This document shows positions 6,155 through 10,648 of a stretch of 10,648 nucleotides of DNA, piece by piece. Positions within the stretch are counted from its first letter, which is position 1, and every line of letters starts with the position of its first letter. The notes beneath the pieces are model-generated. The model was not told the DNA's origin. It was given only the letters and a program-made list of their open reading frames with translations, and searched no databases. The position numbers and the translations under genes are program-made. This DNA is from an uncultured Clostridia bacterium (lineage in GTDB: Bacteria; Bacillota_A; Clostridia; TANB77; CAG-508): NCBI GenBank assembly GCA_947628465.1, contig CANQZZ010000039.1, positions 1 to 10,648 of the forward strand, in the 5' to 3' direction.

Positions 6155-6787
6155 TCATCTGGATAATAAATCATCCTTAACATTCACTTGATAATTCTCA
6201 CAGATTGTCCAGTTACCAGCCTTTCTAACATCCCACAAATATGCATCATCTATATTCAAGGCTATTGTCATCCTGGTAAATTGTCCAGTTACCAGCCTTT
6301 CTGGTATGCCAGAATTATCTTCTATTTCATCACTCATCCGTATGTTAGAGTCATGTTTATAATTCTCTCCATTATACGGGATTGTAATGGTTAACTTAGG
6401 AAAGTTTATAATATTAAATACAAGATTTCTTGAATATTCGTCTGCTTCTTCAAAATACCTACAGTAAACATCTAATTGATAGGGAATAGTTATTGGAATA
6501 GCATTCAAGAGAACTGAGGTTTCTGCGTCTGCATGCAACTTAGCTCCATTATAACTCAGTGGGTGTTTGGCAAGCCCTTGGCCATTTATTGTATACCCAC
6601 CCGGCCTAGTTAATACAAGCATAGGAAATTGTAATGGTTTATCGTTTGTATTATCTGCAACAACTTCAAAAATCCTTCTCGCATCATTCGGGCCAACTAT
6701 GTTCATTTTTGTATTCCGTGTCCAATTACTTAATTTTTCAAGTAATGCTTTATCATACAAATTTACTGACAAACTATCACCATCCAA
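6155..6787 (-). CDS. probable tail completion / tail terminator-type protein (tentative)
   Basis: 210 residues. The start is a TTG at 6787-6785, the only candidate start between the in-frame TAA at 6793-6791 and the conserved-looking body; a second TTG six codons-equivalent later (AGT TTG, preceded by GGTGAT) is possible. It overlaps the preceding gene by 11 bases, so coupled translation is likely. Stop is TGA, with TAA in frame five codons later. Visible segments are GPNDARRIFEVVADN (32-46), DKPLQFPMLVLTRPGGYTI (49-67), IPYQLDVYCRYFEEADEYSR and LVTGQFTRMTIALNIDDAYL. A DAxRxF segment followed by a K-P-x-x-x-P-x-L-V-L strand and a QLDVYCR strand is what I recall from jumbo-phage tail proteins next to the sheath. 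T4 places gp15 (sheath stabiliser/terminator) in a comparable position. The functional name rests on gene order and recall, not on a firm family match. Confidence 0.5.
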   Translation of the reverse strand: MDGDSLSVNLYDKALLEKLSNWTRNTKMNIVGPNDARRIFEVVADNTNDKPLQFPMLVLTRPGGYTINGQGLAKHPLSYNGAKLHADAETSVLLNAIPITIPYQLDVYCRYFEEADEYSRNLVFNIINFPKLTITIPYNGENYKHDSNIRMSDEIEDNSGIPERLVTGQFTRMTIALNIDDAYLWDVRKAGNWTICENYQVNVKDDLLSR

Positions 6788-7178
6788 GTCTTAAGTATCT
6801 ACTGTAGTATTTATCTATATTTTCTTCTATATTTTTCACAGCATTTCTAATTAAAGGATAAGGTTTTAAGTCAAATCTACCATATTCCATTACTAGAATT
6901 ACTGTTTCAAGACTTATATTTGTTCCTACTAATTTTATCTCACCTGGTATTAAGATACTAATACAATTAGGCCAACTAGTTAACTTAGATTCTCTTATTG
7001 CCTGTTTTAGTGCTCTATAACAATCTATATCTTCTTGGAATATTTCACTTAATTTTTTACTATACTGTAATAGTTTCATAAAGTTAATATTCATTGATAT
7101 TTCATTTCTAATATTTCTATGCACGCATCTTAAGAAAGATTTTGAATACTGCCTGTCCGTTTTTATAAATAGAATCAT
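6777..7178 (-). CDS. uncharacterised small structural-module protein
   Basis: 133 residues, ATG 7178, overlapping the upstream gene by ATGA, so translation is probably coupled; no good ribosome-binding site is visible. An alternative start is the methionine at residue 29 (MNINFMKLLQYSKKL), which would remove a basic 28-residue leader. The body has a helical start, then SWPNCISILIPGEIKLVGTN (residues 73-92) that looks like beta strands, then helix-like segments PYPLIRNAVKNIEENIDKYY. It ends LRLGW, TGA, then TAG. No signal peptide or membrane segment is evident. I do not recognise the family. Its place between two structural genes in the same operon suggests a neck or tail-completion component. 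Confidence 0.65.
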   Translation of the reverse strand: MILFIKTDRQYSKSFLRCVHRNIRNEISMNINFMKLLQYSKKLSEIFQEDIDCYRALKQAIRESKLTSWPNCISILIPGEIKLVGTNISLETVILVMEYGRFDLKPYPLIRNAVKNIEENIDKYYSRYLRLGW

Positions 7179-8293
7179 ATCTTTATGTTATCTAGTAAGT
7201 ACATAATACCGGCTACGATTGAATATTTATTTCCTACTTCTTCAATATCTCTATCGGTCATAAGTCTATTTTTAGCGGCACTTAGATTTTTCCCTGACGT
7301 TTGCTTACTTATATAATCATCATATCTTTGCCAATTTCCGTTTTTGTATATTGCAAAGTCATTAAATTCCATTTCATCGGTCGGTCTACTTAAATGGTGT
7401 AACTCTCTTAAAAAGATAATTTTCCCATCAACAGCAACCTTACCAGGAATATCCTCTATGGTACTATACATACTTTTTTGCATTATGGATTTTTTCTGCT
7501 CTTTTGTTAAAGGTTCTAATTGCTTGAAATTCATTATTTGTGTAAACTTATTTACATAATAAGCCATATCTCTCTTTCTATCAGGCATATAAAATCTAGT
7601 GGTTTTACTTAAAGTGCCATAATCTTTTATCCAGTCAGTAATAACTGGTATCACTTCTTTATTTGAAATATTAAACCTCTTCAAAACATCAGATAGTGAG
7701 TAACTTCCGACTTCGTAGTGAGTTATATCATTATCAGCACCGTTTTCACCAACACTCCACTGCTCGATTGTACCATAGATAGTGTCTATATCTTTTGCTG
7801 TACTACTATTTCCAGCAGGTTTTATTTTTCCCGTTTCATCGTAGAATTGGTCTACACTAATATAAGTAGTGTCCTTAAAATACTTTTTTATTTCTTGAGG
7901 ATCATCTACTAGCTCAAAAGCATTTACGGTATATTCAAATTCTTGTGGAGTTCTATTAAAAAGACTTTCTTCTTTATAATAATCTTTACTAACATCAGAA
8001 ACCTTGCCGTCACTTACCATTTGAACAAAATCGTCAAGACTCTGAAATTCTTTACCTTTTGGGGAAAACGGAAATTCCAACCAATAATCGTAAAATTGAT
8101 TCTTATTTGGATCAAGACCCCATCTATCAAAGGTATATTTAATCGTTTCTCTAAGCATAGTTAGATTTTTATTCTCTGATTTTTGTATAAATTCGGTTAC
8201 AATTTCTTCCTTCTCGAAATCGTCCATAGTCTTATAGTTTTTAACGGTTTCTTTATCAAAAATAGGAAGTTCTTCTAATAACAATATCTTCAC
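7175..8293 (-). CDS. uncharacterised 372-residue structural-module protein
   Basis: Starts with GTG 8293, overlapping the TGA of the preceding gene, with AGAAGG about nine bases upstream inside that gene. It ends TGA within the ATGA overlap to the next gene. The protein is hydrophilic and acidic, with no signal peptide or membrane span. Visible segments are IKYTFDRWGLDPNKNQFYDY (51-70), LEFPFSPKGKEFQSLDDFVQ, TIYGTIEQWSVGENGADND, TRFYMPDRKRDMAYYVNKF, a likely helix LEPLTKEQKKSIMQK, and LRELHHLSRPTDEMEFNDFA. I cannot assign it to a family. Being translationally coupled on both sides to genes just upstream of the sheath, it is most likely a virion component at the head-tail joint or tail, but this is inference from context. 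Confidence 0.7.
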   Translation of the reverse strand: MKILLLEELPIFDKETVKNYKTMDDFEKEEIVTEFIQKSENKNLTMLRETIKYTFDRWGLDPNKNQFYDYWLEFPFSPKGKEFQSLDDFVQMVSDGKVSDVSKDYYKEESLFNRTPQEFEYTVNAFELVDDPQEIKKYFKDTTYISVDQFYDETGKIKPAGNSSTAKDIDTIYGTIEQWSVGENGADNDITHYEVGSYSLSDVLKRFNISNKEVIPVITDWIKDYGTLSKTTRFYMPDRKRDMAYYVNKFTQIMNFKQLEPLTKEQKKSIMQKSMYSTIEDIPGKVAVDGKIIFLRELHHLSRPTDEMEFNDFAIYKNGNWQRYDDYISKQTSGKNLSAAKNRLMTDRDIEEVGNKYSIVAGIMYLLDNIKI

Positions 8294-8790
8294 ATTTCGT
8301 AACCTTCTTCTTTATTTAATAGATTAAATGAGGTATGCTTAAAATCATTTCCTGAATCAATATAAGTGTCTTCGTATTCTGGAACAATCTCACAAGCAAT
8401 GGACGCTGGATAAATAATAGAATTTGTTAGTCTGGAACACCTAAACAATCTACCCTTAGCATTATCTATACCGCTTGGAACAATGAATAAACAGCCTTGC
8501 TGAATATCCGGTGTATCATATGCTACATGAATTAGTGAGCTACTTTGTTGTAACTCACTAACCCACCCTAGTTTTTTCATTGTTTGCTGATCTGGATGCT
8601 CAGTAAATATACACCCGATAACCATTGGATTTTGATAATTTGCTTCAACCTCTGAGTAAGTTGTCCAGTGTTTATCTTTACGAGGTGCACGGTAAATAAC
8701 TTGAATACCAAGGAGGCTTACCATCTCCTGGAAATATTTTCTGTGGATTTTTATATCTGAAGTTAATAATTTTCCATATTTATTTTCCAT
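8290..8790 (-). CDS. probable head-tail joining (neck) type protein, family uncertain
   Basis: 166 residues, ATG 8790 with AGAGG about 10 bases upstream, ending in TGA overlapping the next GTG. The N-terminus MENKYGKLLTSDIKIHRKYF is followed by MVSLLGIQVIYRAPRKDKHW and EVEANYQNPMVIGCIFTEHP (48-67), then KKLGWVSELQQSSSLIHVAY, GCLFIVPSGIDNAKGRLFRC (98-117) and IYPASIACEIVPEYEDTY (126-143). The alternation of beta-like segments, the GIQVIYRAP run and the GWVSELQ run resemble a conserved protein I recall from jumbo-phage structural blocks, probably a small beta-rich connector. I cannot name the family with certainty. It lies directly after the interrupted 302-codon gene and heads a run of overlapping genes leading to the sheath. 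Confidence 0.7.
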   Translation of the reverse strand: MENKYGKLLTSDIKIHRKYFQEMVSLLGIQVIYRAPRKDKHWTTYSEVEANYQNPMVIGCIFTEHPDQQTMKKLGWVSELQQSSSLIHVAYDTPDIQQGCLFIVPSGIDNAKGRLFRCSRLTNSIIYPASIACEIVPEYEDTYIDSGNDFKHTSFNLLNKEEGYEM

Positions 8791-8815
8791 GTGATAAGCC
8801 TCTTACTCTATGAAT

Positions 8816-9724
8816 TTATAGATTGAAACAACTTGAAATTTTCTTAGTATCTTCATCCAATGCAGATTTATCAACAATAAAGTCATCATCTGTACTACCA
8901 AAATATTTCTTGAAATAATCCTTTATTTCATCTACTGACTCAAAATCATCCAACTTTTGGATACGTCTTGAATTTTGAACTCTATTATTAAAATTAGATT
9001 CGGGTGTTGTGTAGAAAGTTCCAAGTTTTTTATAGATTACAGTTTTCTCAGTATCTTCTTTAAGTGATTCATTCTTAACAGCATAAGCATCAGTGCCATT
9101 ACCATATACGGCATACTTTCCATCATCGCTACTGTGATGATATCCATAGCCTTGTTTTTCAAGCTCGTCTTTCTTTAATGAAGTTACATGGAATGTTCCT
9201 CTTGGAGTTCTAATTCATTCCCCTGTTTCAGGAATCTTTGCGTCTTCTCTCAAACTTCTGTCTTTTGCAATAGACTTCTGCTTATTAAACCAATAAATCT
9301 GCAAGGTTTCTTTGTCTCTGGGATTTAATACCTTGTCCTGCTGTATTTCATCGTCTATCTATTTTAGCCTACTAAAGGTGTCAGCATTATCAATCTTATT
9401 TACTAATTCTTTATATCTCAACTCAGGATCGGTATCATCAGATTCTTTTAATAGTCTCTTTACAGCATTCTTAATATCGTATTCCTCAAAGAGAATCTGT
9501 GACATATTTACGTCTGCTACATCATACCAATTCTTGCCTGTTTGATTTTCAATGATTTCTTGAATAATACCTTCATACTGTGATAAGTTTTGTCCAGGGC
9601 GTCTATTTTTTGACGCCCTTTCTACGGACTCCACAATTCTATTAGATAAAGAAGAATTTTTCTTCTTTACTGTATCTTTTTGATAGGCTCTACGAAAAGA
9701 TTCATTAAAAGATTTAATGCTCAT
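8816..9724 (-). pseudogene. 302-codon virion-module gene interrupted by in-frame TAG and TGA
   Basis: The gene starts with ATG 9724 (overlap ATGA with the gene before; AAAGGA upstream) and codes 121 residues up to TAG at 9361-9359. The same frame then stays open for 47 codons to TGA at 9217-9215, and for 132 more to TAA at 8818-8816. No ATG, GTG or TTG follows the TAG until a TTG 22 codons on, and none follows the TGA until deep in the third part, so separate genes are unlikely. If TAG stands for Q and TGA for W, the joins read SRLK-Q-IDDEIQQDKV and IPETGE-W-IRTPRGTFHVTS, both natural looking. The first part starts MSIKSFNESFRRAYQKD and is basic and helical; the third part has KQGYGYHHSSDDGKYAVYGN and an acidic end. 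The family is not recognised. It could be a recent double nonsense allele, a sequencing or assembly error, or a gene read by stop-codon suppression. Confidence 0.75.
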
Positions 9725-10648
9725 AGTTGCTTTCCTTTCTTTACAAAACCTTCAACCATTGTTGTTTTACCAATTTTAGATTTCTGGGTATGCCTATATC
9801 TTAGCCCTTCAACAACAATTTTCTTGCCTGTATTCTTTACAAACAACCGATATGGCTTAGTATTTCCCTTTGCTAAAGATTCATTTAGGCCTATCATTAC
9901 TAATTTTCTACTTGTCAAAGGTTTCGTACTCTCAAAAATAAATCTGGTTGCTTTTCTACTTATATCTTTGCCACGAATTATTCCTTCAATAACAAGTCTA
10001 TTGTTTTTCTTGTTTGTAAATACTCTTCTGGTCTTGTAAGAAGTTACATTTTCATTGATTTTCTTTAAGTAAGATTCAGCTACTTCATCAAAGGATTCTT
10101 CATCAAAATCTGTTTCTTCCACAGGTTCATCAAAATCTCCTTCGATTTCCATTTCTGTTTTTGGAGATACTGGCTCAATAACTTCTTCTGGATCCTCTAA
10201 CCCTGCTTCTTTTACAAGTCTTCTCTTTCTTGATTCAGAAATACTATCATTACCAGCAGTTACTTCATAATCACCGTATTGGTCTTTGACAAGTTGTAAT
10301 CCAGCTTCTTTGATTTTTCTGTTGGTTTGATCCGATACTTTTTTATACTTCTTCATATCATAATCAACCCAGCGCTGATACTTTTCTACATCTTGCCCAA
10401 GATTATTTTCTTTTAGGGATTCTTCAATAGGTTCATACTCTGAGCCCTCACCAAATCCACCACTCATGTAACTTATAAAAGATTTTAAGTTTGGCTTATA
10501 TCCATAATCGTTGTAAGTGTCCATAAAAGCTTGCATAGCATCTAGGAAAGAAATAGTATAATCAGAAGCTGCGTCGTAGAATTTTGTAGCGGTTTTATAG
10601 TCATCTTTTAAGGATTCATCCTTTTTTCTAATTCTACTACCTTTTCTT
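9721..10648 (-). CDS. acidic/basic virion-module protein, 5'-truncated by window edge
   Basis: The frame is open across the right edge: 37 codons precede the first internal ATG (10536), with no stop and no ribosome-binding site before that ATG, so the true start lies outside. The visible part is 308 residues ending in TGA, in an ATGA overlap with the next gene. It starts basic (RKGSRIRKKDESLKDD), continues with a helical region, then an acidic stretch around visible residues 151-188 (EDPEEVIEPVSP, EETDFDEESFDEV). The basic C-terminal part carries three similar strand motifs: LVIEG, IVVEG and MVEGF (about 218-222, 277-281 and 297-300). I recall comparable proteins near capsid genes of jumbo phages, with an acidic linker and a beta-rich basic end. 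A role in head assembly or as an internal head protein is possible but not shown. Confidence 0.7.
   Translation of the reverse strand, partial: RKGSRIRKKDESLKDDYKTATKFYDAASDYTISFLDAMQAFMDTYNDYGYKPNLKSFISYMSGGFGEGSEYEPIEESLKENNLGQDVEKYQRWVDYDMKKYKKVSDQTNRKIKEAGLQLVKDQYGDYEVTAGNDSISESRKRRLVKEAGLEDPEEVIEPVSPKTEMEIEGDFDEPVEETDFDEESFDEVAESYLKKINENVTSYKTRRVFTNKKNNRLVIEGIIRGKDISRKATRFIFESTKPLTSRKLVMIGLNESLAKGNTKPYRLFVKNTGKKIVVEGLRYRHTQKSKIGKTTMVEGFVKKGKQL

Noticed and set aside
7163..7170. TATAAATA box on the plus strand
   Set aside because: It points away from all genes and lies inside the coding region of the gene at 6777-7178; a chance match in AT-rich DNA.
9190..9221. Selenocysteine insertion at the TGA at 9217-9215, suggested by a small stem GGAATG/CATTCC around it
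   Set aside because: The stem is short with a 20-base loop, contains the stop itself, and does not resemble a bacterial SECIS. Tryptophan from TGG fits the context (GE-W-IRTPRG) better.
9680..10039. Plus-strand frame of 119 codons with hydrophobic stretches
   Set aside because: It is antisense to the partial head-type gene and the interrupted gene. The hydrophobic look comes from complementing Lys/Glu-rich codons, and the conserved features are on the minus strand.
6155..10648. Whole-genome reassignment of TGA to tryptophan or TAG to glutamine
   Set aside because: TGA ends five clear genes here, including ATGA/GTGA overlaps with downstream starts, TGG is the regular tryptophan codon, and TAG follows TAA at two gene ends as a backup stop. 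Only one gene has internal stops.
1..10648. tRNA genes, CRISPR arrays, integrase or attachment sites
   Set aside because: Reading both strands I saw no cloverleaf-like gene, no spaced direct-repeat array and no recombinase; nearly all sequence is explained by minus-strand genes.

Overview
The window is a block of late structural genes from a large, AT-rich, contractile-tailed (myovirus-like) bacteriophage or prophage. Every gene I can support lies on the minus strand, so transcription runs from position 10648 down to 1. By eye GC is roughly one third. Ribosome-binding sites are strong AGGAG types and many genes overlap by 4 to 11 bases. This suggests a low-GC Bacillota-type host, but the host is an inference and no host gene is visible.

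In transcription order the window starts with an acidic/basic protein entering from the right edge (9721-10648). Next is a 302-codon gene broken by two in-frame stops, one amber and one opal (8816-9724). Four tightly packed genes follow (8290-8790, 7175-8293, 6777-7178, 6155-6787). I do not recognise their families with certainty; their place ahead of the sheath gene suggests neck, head-tail joining or tail-completion roles. The contractile tail core comes next: tail sheath (3962-6121) and tail tube (1505-2113). These two are normally neighbours in T4-like phages, but here a free-standing homing-endonuclease gene (2190-3875) sits between them. After a rho-independent terminator (1431-1468) come a SWIM zinc-finger protein (563-1378) and the start of a T4 gp26/gp51-like baseplate-assembly protein that leaves the window at its left edge (1-485).

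Regulation can be partly read. A GC-rich hairpin (3887-3930) covers part of the endonuclease ribosome-binding site, as known for T4 homing endonucleases. A doubled TATAAATA box (2181-2200), identical to the T4 late-promoter consensus, lies just ahead of the tube gene. A terminator separates tube from the SWIM gene, and a 12-base motif (AATTGTATTAAG) recurs in two intergenic gaps.

The most notable observations are the 302-codon frame with one TAG and one TGA and no usable restart codon; the endonuclease architecture of helix-turn-helix, seven 23-residue repeats, EDxHD-like nuclease and Mom/GNAT-like C-terminus, inserted between sheath and tube; the hairpin over its ribosome-binding site; and the conserved but unexplained SWIM protein inside a tail operon.
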